Source of the DNA: Chromera velia
Taxonomy: Eukaryota > Sar > Chromeraceae
Direction: 5' to 3'
NCBI GenBank assembly: GCA_018398765.1
Contig: JAHBMJ010000341.1
Coordinates: 1-26,419, forward strand
DNA length: 26,419 nucleotides
In this document: in pieces, positions 1 through 10,323 of the stretch
Layout: each line of letters opens with the position of its first letter
Position numbering within the stretch: the first letter of the stretch is position 1
Program-made: the position numbers and the translations under genes
The notes under the pieces: model-generated
Seen by the model: the letters and a program-made list of their open reading frames with translations, nothing else
Told to the model about the DNA's origin: nothing
Databases searched by the model: none

Positions 1-2
1 GT

Positions 3-32
<30 letters not shown>
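3..32. repeat. poly-G homopolymer at window start
   Basis: Thirty consecutive G residues open the window. Together with the G-rich flanks of the N gap at 15720-16419 this looks like a place where sequencing or assembly stopped at a G-run. The length may not be accurate. Confidence 0.9.
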
Positions 33-34
<2 letters not shown>

Positions 35-91
35 GTCTCTGTGTTGGTATGTGTGTGTGACTGACTGCATTTCTCTGCACGTGGGATGCAG

Positions 92-2208
92 TGCAAGGTG
101 TGTGAGCCTTCGTTCGACCTCTGCCGGTCCTGTTTTGAAGAGATGAGTTCCTTGAAGAGAAAGAGGAACCGGACCGTGACAGAAAAGGTGCGCGAAGTGA
201 ACTTTGCTGGCTTCCTCTTTGCCTTTCTTGTCTTGCTTTCCTCCTTCCTCTATTCGCTCGTTCAAATGTCTTTCTTTGATCCTCCTGATGCGGGCGGTCC
301 CCCAACTCACCCGACTAGCTGCCCATTCTCTCTCTCCGTCTTCCTCCCCCACTTGGTCACCCCTTCTCTCCTTCTCTTTGTCTTCCGCACTACCCTTGCG
401 ACTACTTCGCTCCTCTATCTTCCGTTCTTGCTTCCTTCGCCCCTCCTTCCTTGCGTTCTTCCCGCCTTGTTGAAATCAATTGTCGCCCTCTTCTCCGACT
501 CTCTGTGCTCTCTGTGCTCTCTGTGTTTTCTCTTGTACAGGCGCGGGCGGCAGCTCTGTCTGAGTCCGCCGAAGACGCAGCGGAGGATGTGGAGCACGTG
601 GACTGTGCTCATGATGATGAAGAGGGTGTGGGGGGGATTCACCCTCACGACGACTTCCTGCTGATCTCTCTCTCCTCCCGCAACGTTTGCCTGTCCAGGC
701 AGGCTGGGGCAAGGGTGGAAGAGACCGGAAAGACGAAGACCTGTGGAAGTCTTCTTTCTGGAAGAAAGTGTCAGGCAGACCCGGCAGGAGTGCAGAAAGG
801 AAAGTCAACCACAGTTTTGGGGGAGACGGAGAAGGAGAAGAAGGCTTCGGAGGTCCAAGCGATCCGACTTCTGAAGGGGGGAATTGAGGTCAGTTTTTTT
901 TTGTTNAGATAAGCGCTTGGAACTGGAGGGAGCACTGAATGGACTGCAGTGGCATGCATGCACAGAGTCCGTGAGAGAGAGAAAGTTAGGAGGGTGGAGA
1001 CTACTTGAGATATCCGGAGGTTGGCATGCAGTCTGTATCCGTGATCGATCGAGTTGATGGACGCTTAATTGTTTTTCTGTGAGGGTTTGAGAAGCTTTGT
1101 TGCCGGTTGAAGCTTTTTTGCTTCCAAAAGGGAAGTTCCGAGGCCGCGAATTTGTTTTTTTCAAGTGGCCTTCCCCATCTGCGCCTTTTCTGTCCCTGTG
1201 CTACGTCTTTTCTTACGGCAGACATTTCAAGCGCATCTGTTGTGTTCTTGTATCCACTTCATCCAATCCGTTCTTTTTCTGTTTGCCATTGATTTGAGAG
1301 CAGCAAAAGCCTGAGGATCCGAGAAAAGGAAGGATTGTCAGAGAGGGCATGACTGGCGGTGAGGCTGACTTTTCTTCCGATCCTCCGTCCCTAGTGGTCA
1401 GTCAGTCAGTCACCTAGCTGGTGCTTTTATGTCTCAGAGAGATGTAGAGGGAATGGGGGTGGGAATCCTTGGAATGGGAGGGGGGGGCAGAGCCTGATCT
1501 TTGCTGCATCGGAATTTCAGCCGAAAGCTGCGTTCTTGCCACAATTTGATGTATATCCCTTCTTCTGCTTCAACTTATCTGTTTGCATGTCATGTCGAAG
1601 ATCTCTCAATGACATCCATTTATCTCATCGGATTTGGCGCCTCCGTGGTTTCCCTTGATGCTTGCAGGACAGCCAGAGTGACGTGTCGTCTTGCGAAGAC
1701 GAACAGATCATTGTGGGCAACAATGCGGTGGGCCAGAAGGGCTGGACGTGCAGGAAGATGTTGTGCGACACATGCATTCTCTCCTGCGTTCGCGTGATTT
1801 CTTCTTCTTTTCCACATCGATCGGTTTTCCGCTCTCTGTCTCGTTATGCTCATCTCATTGCAACAACATACAGACAGCATTGAGGACACTCAAGGGAGGC
1901 GAGCGAGGTATGTCGCAAGCCCCCCTCCTTGCCGTCGCTCACAACTTCTACCAGGACCTGTTAACCATCCGCCATCTGCACCCTCCAATGGAGGACCGGT
2001 CCCTCAGGAGAGAGGGAAGGAACGCCGTTTTGGCAGTCTAGAGCTCGACCGTTTTGGCAGTCTAGAGCTCGACCGACCGAGCCACCGAAGAGAGAGAAGA
2101 CTCGGCTGGAAGTGAAGCAGAACACTGCGCATACACGATGCTTCTCATTCTTTTTGCGCTGGGATCTGTTCCCTCTTCAATGACAGGACGAACCCTGTCT
2201 GCGAATTC

Positions 2209-2246
<38 letters not shown>

Positions 2247-3142
2247 TTGTCAATTTCCAATGTGAAATGTGCAGGGGCAGGAAGGCATCGGGGCCCGACT
2301 CCGCCGAGCCTTCAACCTTCGAAAGAAGAGGGGGCTGAAGAAAAAAGAGATGGACAGTAAGGAAGAGGAAGAGGACGAGGACGGCATGTCTTCCCTGAAG
2401 GGGTCGGATGGTGATCTTACCTGTGACGACATGCCGGAATTGGAGGAGAGCGAGGCGAGTGAGGACAATACGGACTCAGACTCAGACGCAGACCGGAAAG
2501 GGAAGAAAAGGGGCAAAGGAAAGGCGGAGAAATTGAAATTGAAACCGGGATTTCTGAACAAAAAAAAAGCAGAGGCGACTGGGAAAGGGGTAGCTGGCGC
2601 CTCTGCCTCTTCGTCTTCCGCTGTCGTTTGTTTTCCTGCGGTATATCACTCAGGTGAGCTCGTGGCTGCCTTTTCGTTTGTGTCTATCAATCTCAGTCGG
2701 TCAACAAAAGTTTGAATCATAAGGAGTCGAAGCATGTTAAAGTAGCCTGTCAAATTCCTGAGATGGGGCGAATGGAGTGTAGGTGTTTCACGGGGTCTGA
2801 CCCCCTTTCTCAGGCTGACATTTTTGTTCCGTTTCTTCCCCACACCCCGCTTCTTCCTTCAACTTTTCCCTGTGATTGTTTTTTTTTTTTTGGATTCTCT
2901 CTCGCCTTCTTTTTCCTCTTCTGCGGCCTCGATAAACACGTCATTGACGGACCCTTTCTTTTCTATACCTGCAAAATTTCAACATATCAAAACTCAAAGA
3001 CAGACGGACAGACAAAATAGACAGATCAATCCTTTCTCTGCCCTGTGAAGGTGTGAAAAGTGATTCTGACCGGGAGGAGGAGAAGGGACAAAACCCGTTG
3101 GAAGAGAAAGTGATCCGACTTCTGAAGCAGGAGGGCATTGAG
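92..3142 (+). CDS. ZZ-type zinc-finger protein, partial (5' end outside window)
   Basis: Proposed exons are 92-187, 541-888, 1668-1727, 2275-2653 and 3051-3142. All have AG acceptors and GT donors, and phases agree across every junction (0,0,0,1, then 0). The first exon encodes CKVCEPSFDLCRSCFEEM, the core C-x2-C...DLC-x2-C of a ZZ finger. The second ends the finger with GIHPHDDFLLI, the family's paired-His segment, after an Asp/Glu-rich insert of about 50 residues that normal ZZ domains lack. The first Cys pair of the finger must lie upstream of the window. Exon 2275-2653 is acidic and Lys-rich (DSDSDADRKGKKRGKGK), ending in KPGFLNKKK and a Ser-rich part, which suggests a nuclear or scaffold protein. 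ZZ domains bind Zn and mediate protein contacts such as histone tails, N-degrons or autophagy partners; the partner here is unknown. The ends of exons 541-888 and 3051-3142 encode near-duplicate motifs. The 60-nt exon 1668-1727 is the least certain, and the 3' continuation is unresolved. Confidence 0.6.
2027..2074. repeat. 24-bp tandem duplication
   Basis: A 24-bp unit beginning gttttggcagtctagagctc occurs twice head to tail (2027-2050 and 2051-2074), in the intron before the exon at 2275. Confidence 0.9.
2214..2245. repeat. (TG)n microsatellite
   Basis: About sixteen TG dinucleotides, lying 30 bp upstream of the acceptor of the exon at 2275. It is intronic on the + strand and forms part of the pyrimidine/TG-rich approach to that splice site. 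Confidence 0.9.
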
Positions 3143-4620
3143 GTCAGTCTTGCGGGGGGCGGACAGGATGAATCAGACTCTAGAGCAACATGGAGCGAGG
3201 CAGTGAGACAGTCAGACAGACAGGTAGACAGACAAACAGAGGGACAGGGAGACCGTCAAGACTGGCCTGATCTTTAATTCCCTCATAGAGTTTCTGTCTC
3301 TTTGGCAAGCAGGCACTTACGTAGACAGTGAGTCACTCATGACACCAACCAAGACGGGAAGCGCGCCCTTCGATGGAAATTCATCATGCTACGGGTAAAA
3401 AAGAGAAGAGAGAACCCTTTTGGCCCAGTCAGCTGACGCCCATGTTGCCTTCAAGAAAGAAAGAAAAAGAGATTAGATCAGATAAAGGGATCGACGCATG
3501 AATGCAGATCTCTGAGGAATCCCTGAGGATAGGCAGAGAGACCGGATGGAACATTCCGGAAGTCATCAAGCGCCTCTCTCGTTGAAGTCTGGATGGGAGG
3601 AAGGAAGGAAGGACGGAAGGAAGGGCAATGGGCCCACGAACAGACAAGCGAGGTTGAGGAGAGGAAAAAGGTGTATGGGGGTTTGGTGAATTGATTTTCT
3701 TTTGGGGAGGGGTTCGCAGGGCCAAGCAGAAGCCTTCCTTCCAAAAGCGATGGGCCACAACCCGAGGAAGTGCGGATATGGAAGACCGAGGTTTCAGATG
3801 CGCAGATGCGTGAACGAAGACACGGGAAGGTCTCAGGCGTGCGTTGCTTGCGTGACAGTCAAGTAATGAAAAGAAATAAAGAAAGCTGGGGGGGCAGGCC
3901 GCAACAGTCGATGGCAAATCAATCGTCTGCCTGCCTGCCTGCCGGCATTTCACTGCAGGGCACGACTTGAGAGGCCCTGTGCGCCTTCTTCATCAGTATT
4001 GCAGTCATCTCTCCTTTCTGAAGTGGATGTGTGCCAGAAAGACAGATGATCCTCAGGAATGAAGGACGGAGGGAAGCTAGGCATTTCTCTCTCTCGCAGG
4101 TCCATGAGAAAAAGGGGGGTAAGGAATTCAAAGGTGACAGTAGGTTGAGGTGTCTGCTTCGAAGCGGGGGAATTTGTGGAAAGAGAAGGGAGTATGCATG
4201 GTGAGATCTGCAATCGAAACCAGACAGTACTGCGTGCATGGACAGAGCGTATGGCTTCAGGCAGCTGGAGTGCAGACACATGAGGGGCTCGGATCACCCG
4301 GCAGTCGAGCCGGCAGGAAGAAAGAAATTGAGAAAGCGACTGACGGACGGACGTTATGCACCACGTGCGAGACTCTGGTCAGGTCAAGCGAACCTGCCAG
4401 GACACGGTCTGATCGCGTGTCCGTCTTCCCTTTTCCAGCACTGTGGATGAAAAATCTTTTGAAAGTTATAGCACATCGTCCAGAACCGTTGTCTGTCTCC
4501 GTCTGTCTGTGTACCGCTCTCCCTCTCTGTGCGGGTGCCTGACAAATCAATCGTCTGAAAGGCCGAACGCGCGTTACCAACACAACGTGAGTGCCTTGGT
4601 GAGTGCGGTGCATGCATAGT
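3143..4620. other. non-coding stretch after last well-supported ZZ-gene exon
   Basis: I see no supported gene here. It starts at the GTCAGT donor of the exon ending at 3142. It contains a GACA-type run around 3198-3256, a GGAA run at 3596-3627, and two copies of a 15-nt word (caaatcaatcgtctg, near 3917 and 4543). Open frames on both strands are compositionally biased by these repeats and carry no recognisable domain. It could be a long intron if the ZZ gene continues into the array at 5941. Confidence 0.5.
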
Positions 4621-5690
4621 ACATTTTTGAATTGAATTTTGAATGAATGACTATAGCCGTCGGATTCTTTAATACAGAAAACATACCTGTCAGATCAAGG
4701 AAGTGTGTGTGAAGATTCACTGAAGAAAGGAGCAGCCTCCCGCTTGAATCCGAATCGTCGATAAGAATAGATTAGCAATTCTAGTTATAGCAATTATATC
4801 TGGTACAACGTGCATGCTCAAGAAGCTCGAACGTAGCCTGGACGACTTGACGATAAGAAATTTTGAAATATTATTCAATATTTTCCATTTTGATTTACCA
4901 TGTACTAAACATAAACTAAGTAGATGGTCATGCATCTTTAGCACCATGCAAGCTTTAGTTTTTACAGTTCTCAATTGTTATAACTAGTTCGGTGAAAGAA
5001 GTTATCAGAAAATGTAAATCTGGAAGGGAGTTTCGACTAGTTTCGGCATGAAGTTGGCTCTAGAGTTGGCTTCAAGTTGCGTGGCATCTAGCATGACATC
5101 TAGCGTGATATGGTTGGCAAAGCACATCCCATAAGCCAGCATCACTTATGCGCACGGATGTCCTGCCAGAAGTGGAAGAGTTTAAAAATAAGTATCCGTC
5201 TTAGTAGTATCCATCTTAAGCCTGTTTGCCAGAAACTAGTTCGTTTAATAGTTCATTATTAAATTAATTCAACCTGCCTTGCCTGTGCTGACTTGCTAAA
5301 TGCTAGACGTCTACTCATCAGCCTATGCATGACGATGGCGCATGTTAGCCTGAAACTTAGTTACATGATGATCATAATGAATAATTAATGATGATGATCA
5401 TGATGGTGATAGGACGAATAAAAGTTCAATTACAATGGTTGAAGAGTGGTGAAAAACATTCAAGTTGTTATGTTATTCTGGTCTAGATTCTGGTAAAACT
5501 TTCAGATGTTTATCATCAGATAATCATCTACTTTGCCACATATTCTAGCACACATTTCAGAAGTTAATTTATCCTAGAATTTATCATCAAAGGTTTGATT
5601 TGAAGATTCATGCAGAATGATATTAAACAACAGTTACATTCACGCCGCTGCGTAGTCATATATTTATAATCATTTAACTCTAATAGCACA
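4621..5690. other. AT-rich segment without genes
   Basis: Base composition shifts clearly to AT at about 4620, and long open frames disappear. There are short local repeats (two catctagc-type words near 5087-5106; ATGATG/ATCATG clusters at 5365-5412). No transposase, reverse transcriptase or RNA gene is recognised. The shift resembles that in 10324-11330; both AT-rich stretches lie just left of the related segments 5690-5940 and 11330-11570. Confidence 0.6.
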
Positions 5691-5940
5691 CCTCATAATG
5701 CATGTATACACAGCGCTCAGAATAGTAGTGAGTACAATAATCAACACGCGGCATTACGCGGCATAAGTTGCATAACTAAGCATGTTGAGACATCAGCTTG
5801 GTGAAGGTGACGGCCTCAGTTTCAGAGGAATAGCTAGAGCTCACGTAAAAAGCCTGTCCGACATGCAGTAGAACCTCAGTGGAATGGCTCAAATTGCCGC
5901 TCAATTTCCACACTTATCTTCTCCTCCGTTAAATGGACAG
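5690..5940 (-). repeat. diverged copy of the SDA1 3' end / downstream segment
   Basis: Collinear blocks are shared with 11330-11570: gcacac(c/t)tcat, acacag(c/t)gctca, ttcagagg(a/g)at(a/g)gct, gacatgcagt(a/g)ga(a/g)cct, ggaatggctc, atttccacact and ctcctccgtt. At 11557-11570 these bases encode the last Arg codons and stop of SDA1 on the minus strand. The copy here also reads an Arg-rich end followed by a TAA on the minus strand. The two segments are clearly related but well diverged, with indels. It may be a partial gene duplication, or a dispersed element that supplied the SDA1 terminus. Confidence 0.65.
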
Positions 5941-7326
5941 AAGTATACGGAGACTCGCCAGAAGTATACGGAGATTCGACAGAACTATACGGAGACTCGG
6001 CAGAAGTATGTGGAGACTCGACAGAAGTATACGGAGACTCGACAGAAGTATACGGAGACTCGACAGACGTATACGGAGACTCGACAAAAGTATACGGAGA
6101 CGCGACAGAAGTATACGGAGACTCGGCAGAAGTACACTGAGACTCGACAGAAGTATACGGAGACTCGACAGAAGTATACGGAGACTCGGCAGAAGTATAC
6201 GGAGACTCGGCAGAAGTATACGGAGACTCGGCAGAAGTATACGGAGACTCGACAGAAGCATACGGAGACTCGACAGAAGTATACGGAGATTCGACAGAAG
6301 ACTACGGGGACTCGACAGAAGTATACGGAGACTCGGGAGAACTATACAGAGGCTCGGCAGAAGTATACAGAGACTCGGCAGAAGTACACGGAGACTCGGC
6401 AGAAGTATACGGAGACTGGACAGACGTATACGGAGACTCGGCAGAAGTATACGGAGACTCGACAGAAGTATACGGAGACTCGACAGAAGTATACGGAGAC
6501 CCGGCAGAAGTATGCGGAAACTCGGCAGAAGTATACGGAGACTCGACAGAAGTATACGGAGACTCGACAGAAGTATACGGAGACTCGACAGAAGTATACG
6601 GAGACTCGACAGAAGTATACGGAGACTCGACAGACGTATACGGAGACTCGACAAAAGTATACGGAGACGCGACAGAAGTATACGGAGACTCGGCAGAAGT
6701 ACACTGAGACTCGACAGAAGTATACGGAGGCTCGACAGAAGTATACGGGGACTCGGCAGAAGTATACGGAGACTCGGCAGAAGTATACGGAGACTCGGCA
6801 GAAGTATACGGAGACTCGACAGAAGTATACGGAGACTCGACAGAAGTATACGGAGACTCGACAGAAGACTACGGGGACTCGACAGAAGTATACGGAGACT
6901 CGGGAGAACTATACAGAGGCTCGGCAGAAGTATACAGAGACTCGGCAGAAGTACACGGAGACTCGGCAGAAGTATACGGAGACTGGACAGACGTATACGG
7001 AGACTCGGCAGAAGTATACGGAGACTCGGCAGAAGTATACCGAGACTCGACAGAAGTATACGGAGACTCGGCAGAAGTACACGGAGACTCGGCAGAAGTA
7101 TACGGAGACTGGACAGAAGTATACGGAGACTCGGCAGAAGTATACTGAGACTCGGCAGAAGTATGTGGAGACTCGACAGAAGTATGCGGAGACTCGACAG
7201 AAGTATACGGAGACTCGGCAGAAGTATACTGAGACTCGGCAGAAGTTTACGGAGACTCGACAGAAGTATACGGAGACTCGACAGAAGTATACTGAGACAC
7301 GACAAAAGTATACGGAGACTGGGCAG
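5941..7326 (+). repeat. 66-copy 21-bp tandem array (heptad KYTETRQ) with 567-bp higher-order duplication
   Basis: The 21-bp unit aagtatacggagactcgrca(g) repeats exactly 66 times without a frame-changing indel. Variant units recur at fixed spacing. The cagacg...acaaaag block is at 6064 and 6631, actacgggg at 6301 and 6868, and gagactgga at 6412 and 6979. Each pair is 567 bp apart, i.e. 27 units, so a block of 27 units was itself duplicated. The unit length is a multiple of three and lacks stops, so the array is open in the KYTETRQ frame, in a second + frame (SIRRLDR) and in a minus frame (LSSLRIL). Open frames alone therefore do not prove coding. Confidence 0.95.
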
Positions 7327-7329
7327 AAG
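5941..7329 (+). CDS. possible giant exon encoding 66 KYTETRQ heptads
   Basis: The array begins directly after a plausible acceptor (pyrimidine-rich cttatcttctcctccgtt, then ggacag at 5935-5940). It ends directly before a strong donor (CAGAAG|GTGAGG, GT at 7330-7331). Both boundaries are phase 0, compatible with the phase-0 end of the ZZ-gene exon at 3142 and the phase-0 candidate exon at 7514. The product would be a highly charged, helix-prone heptad repeat. The alternative is a non-coding minisatellite. The only ATG in frame (5884) lies in sequence derived from the diverged SDA1 3' copy, so an independent gene starting there is unlikely. Confidence 0.3.
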
Positions 7330-7513
7330 GTGAGGGACGGCAGTCAGAATTAAGTATCACAGATTGAATCACTTAGGGCTGCAAATAAGTGGTCGAGAAT
7401 GAAGAAACCAAGGGAGAGATCTGAGAAAGGAAGACCCAGTAGAGCGAGCTGCCTGTCTTCTTGCCTTCAAATATGTGTTTTCACATTTGTTCGGGCTCTG
7501 ACCTTTTATGCAG

Positions 7514-7582
7514 GAAACCATTTCAGCCTCTGACGGGTTCCTTGCTCCCTGCCGAGGGAAGGACTGCATAGGGGGCAAACCC
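7514..7582 (+). CDS. candidate exon, unknown protein
   Basis: Preceded by accttttatgcag, a good acceptor ending at 7513, and open in phase 0 (ETISASDGFLAPCRGKDC...). A possible donor CCC|GTAGCT follows at 7583. It could continue the transcript that contains the heptad array. No domain is recognised, and the splice to the next candidate exon could not be phased. Confidence 0.25.
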
Positions 7583-7687
7583 GTAGCTTCGTCGTGGGGC
7601 TTTCTTTGTCTCTCTCTTTCTGGCTGCACAACAGGGATACGCACTTTCATCAATCCTCCGTTGACCCCCCAACAGCACTTGTTGCAG

Positions 7688-8001
7688 GACAGAAACCCGT
7701 AGTCGAATGGTCATCAAAGGCATTCAATTTCAAATACAGCCCGTCAGAACAAACCAGACGGTCGTCGGAAAAACACGAAGAGTCATCAGAAGTATACGGA
7801 CAGGGTCGGGGTAGAATCTCTAAACAGAGCCGAGACTCGCACATTGTCGAAGAAGAAGAGAGAAGCCAGGCTAGAGAGAAGCCCAAAAAAGACGAGGACA
7901 GCTGGAGAGCCGCACTTGAATTCTCTCACGCGTCCTCTCTGTCCCTCTTGCTCTCTAGCTTGCTCTCTTTTGTTGTCTCTCTGCCCGCCTGTCCCCCCTA
8001 A
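7688..8001 (+). CDS. candidate terminal exon, charged Ser/Arg/Glu-rich protein end
   Basis: Begins after gttgcag (acceptor AG at 7686-7687) in the frame GQKPVVEWSSKAFNFKYSP. It continues with SEKHEESSEVYGQGRGRISK and an acidic, Lys-rich part to a TAA at 7999. The last 30 residues are hydrophobic Leu/Ser and may instead be untranslated. It contains cagaagtatacgga at about 7789, nearly the first two-thirds of the 21-bp array unit. The required incoming phase is 1, which does not match the candidate exon at 7514 directly, so at least one boundary is wrong or an exon is missing. Confidence 0.35.
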
Positions 8002-9363
8002 CTAACAGACTGAATTGACAACTGACTGACAGTATTTGTATGTAAACTTACATGTGTGCCTCCAAAGGCTAGTCCCGCGGTCTTCTCTCTCCCTGGCTCG
8101 TGCGATACAGTACTCGTTCCCTTTTTCGGCTAAGATATGGCCCTTTGCTCTCCACAATTGTGTCAAACAGCTGACCTAATGCACAGATCAACTCTTCCAG
8201 GAAGGGGAGGGCATCAGACAGTGAAGACATTTGAAGACGGGAGACTAGAGTTCCGCTAGGGTCCCCTCCCGAATTTTTCACCAGGTTACACGATGCACCT
8301 CCCCACACCACGCATCAGAAACTCGACGTAAGCTTCTCGTCTACATCCATGCTGCAGTCAGAGATGAGGTACGAGCAGTCTCGGCTTCGTGGTCACACCC
8401 TTCATTATCCACCTCAAAAGAGTTTTCCTCCCCATGCAGCTCCCAGCTGAATCTCCCCCCCATCTCACTTCACAATACCGCATCGGCTGTGGACGAGTCC
8501 TGTTCTTTTCCATCACTCTAGAGCAGAACCGCAGCTCATGTTGCGCCACGCAGCGCTAGAGCAAGGGGGACTTAGAGAAAGTCTTTCTGCATGTCTTCTG
8601 AGGTAACAAATGGAAGGGAGATGAGTCATTCTTGCTGCCCTGCAGGTCAGTCTGCGCACTGATTCGAGTTACAGAAGCATTCTCAGCCGGAAATGCAGAC
8701 AAGAAAGCAAGAAAGACCTGTCACTTCACCTCCCATAATGCAAGGCGGGCCGTAGTCTTCCTGGCAGCTCCCAGCAAGACCGGTTATTGTTGTCACAAGC
8801 ACCTCCCAACTTCTGATCTTGTCTTGCTACTTGCATGCATGTGGGTGCTGCAATGCATCCGAAGCTAGCGCTGAGCCGCGTGTCATGCAGTTGTATACTC
8901 ACTTGACAAACGAGAGAAAAGAAGATGTCCAGAAAAGCGAGATTGTGCGTCTTAATAGAGGTGTTGCATAGCCTATATAGGTGTTGCACATGTGTTGCAC
9001 GCAATTAATGCATGCATGCCTGAATTAATGCATCCTCGATCCCGGTGTTGCATATGCATATATATGCATGCACTGCATGCATGAGATCCGATGTGCGCAA
9101 TAGTATAGCTTATTGTATTAATATATACTTCATCCAATCTTCATCCATGGTCGATTCTGATCAGTCCTGCTTCATCTCCTCAGAATCTTGGGCGGCCCTT
9201 CGACCCAAACTGAGTTTAAGCAGCTTGAATTCTTCATCGCATTGATCTCACAGCGCTCCCCAAAGAAAACACTCCCAACCCCTTTTAATACATAGACGGC
9301 TGTGAATTCCAGATCAATCGCCTTTCTTTCCGGACCACCCAAGAGCCGTTACTTTCTGAAACA
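8002..9363. other. intergenic stretch, no supported gene
   Basis: Short open frames exist on the minus strand (8069-8311, 8358-8549), but they lack recognisable motifs, splice support or a shared frame. At 8955-9085 there is a patch dense in gtgttgca (four copies) and atgcatgcat palindromes. It could be regulatory for the gene at 9364, but there is no direct evidence. Confidence 0.5.
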
Positions 9364-10323
9364 ATGAAGAGCTTTGCTGAATTGAGAGAGGAGCTTATTG
9401 AAGGCATAGACGCAAACAAGTTTCTTGCGATGACTCAAACACTCCACGAGAATTTGAGGGCTCTCACCAATATACACAAGGAGAGAGCTAGGTGGGCACA
9501 GCGCTCGGCGATGGGGGAGCCGGCAGCAGGAACTGTAAAAGGACATATCTCCAGGGTGCGTGTGAGCGGCTGCCGGGCAACAATATCCGCCTGGCTCCCT
9601 GCAGACATTCCTGGATATGGTGGAAGCAAGGGAGAGGGAGGAGACAGACGAAACCCTGTCGCCGGAGTGCTTCATGACCACGACGCGCTGGGCTTCATAG
9701 ACCGCCTTCGTCTTGCCATGGACGACCCTGGTGTTCGGGCAGCGCTCAGGTGTTACAGATTTAAGCCTACTGTCGAAGAAGGGCTGAACTCCGACTGCGA
9801 GTTTGCCTGCTTGCCGTTTCTGGAGTTCCTAACATGTTAATAGAAGAAAGTGCTTCACCTATTTCCAGCGAGATACCCGGGGGATGATTTGATGGCCCAT
9901 GCAGTGAGTTGCCCACTCTCTTCATGATGCATTGACCCTTCCACTTGCCTTCAACATCTCCTAGCGACTGTTTTCTCCTGGCTTGTTGATTGTCTTGCAG
10001 CTTATGATGAAGTCGGGATTGCGTCAACCCTAGGCCAAACGAAGGCCAAAACTTCGACTACAGTCTCCGCAAGGTGCAGACAACTGAAGAAGATAATTGC
10101 TTTTGATCCCAACGCAACAAGCTCCTTGAACGCGAAGGTCAAGTTGAACAACCAGGAGGCGACGCTTGCCAGGGAGTTGAACAAATTTGCTGCTACCATC
10201 CTTTGCCAGCTGCCGGAGTCTTTGGAGAGGCTGGGGAAAGGCGACACTCCGCAGAATTCTGAGCAGTCCTCAACTAATTCTCTGCGATCAGCTCGATCCT
10301 ATTCCAGCCCAGGATCCTGTTAG
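9364..10323 (+). CDS. hypothetical protein, at least two exons
   Basis: An ATG at 9364 opens a frame of about 155 codons (MKSFAELREELIEGIDANKF...), helical and charged at the N terminus. A second coding segment begins after a strong acceptor (gattgtcttgcag, AG at 9999-10000). It is open from 10001 to a TAG at 10321-10323 (YDEVGIASTLGQTKAKTSTT..., ending ...RSYSSPGSC) and needs an incoming phase of 1. One phase-compatible donor is ACA T|GTTAAT at 9836, which is weak. An additional exon at 9869-9903 (RYPGDDLMAHA, followed by GTGAGT) is attractive but its phase does not fit without a weaker donor. No domain is recognised. The gene converges on SDA1. Confidence 0.5.

Noticed and set aside
1874-1907. 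Short exon candidate (TALRTLKGGER, followed by GTATGT) in the ZZ gene
   Set aside because: Good splice sites, but its phases do not fit between 1668-1727 and 2275-2653 in any frame without a stop.
3429-4300. Minus-strand frames of 115-174 aa
   Set aside because: Composition follows simple repeats (TTCC, TGCC); no domain, start context or splice support.
5884-5940. ATG at 5884 as start of a 489-aa heptad-repeat gene
   Set aside because: The leader (MAQIAAQFPHLSSPPLNG) is antisense to a diverged copy of the SDA1 3' end, so it is probably not an evolved N terminus.
5941-7326. CRISPR-like array
   Set aside because: Units are 21 bp, head to tail with no spacers, in an intron-bearing eukaryotic genome; it is a tandem repeat.
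8069-8549. Minus-strand frames of 63-80 aa
   Set aside because: No motif, no consistent splice connection and different frames; not supported as a gene.
9869-9903. Middle exon (RYPGDDLMAHA) for the gene at 9364
   Set aside because: Attractive acceptor and GTGAGT donor, but its phase cannot connect to the final exon at 10001 unless a weak GTTGCC donor is used; left as a possibility only.
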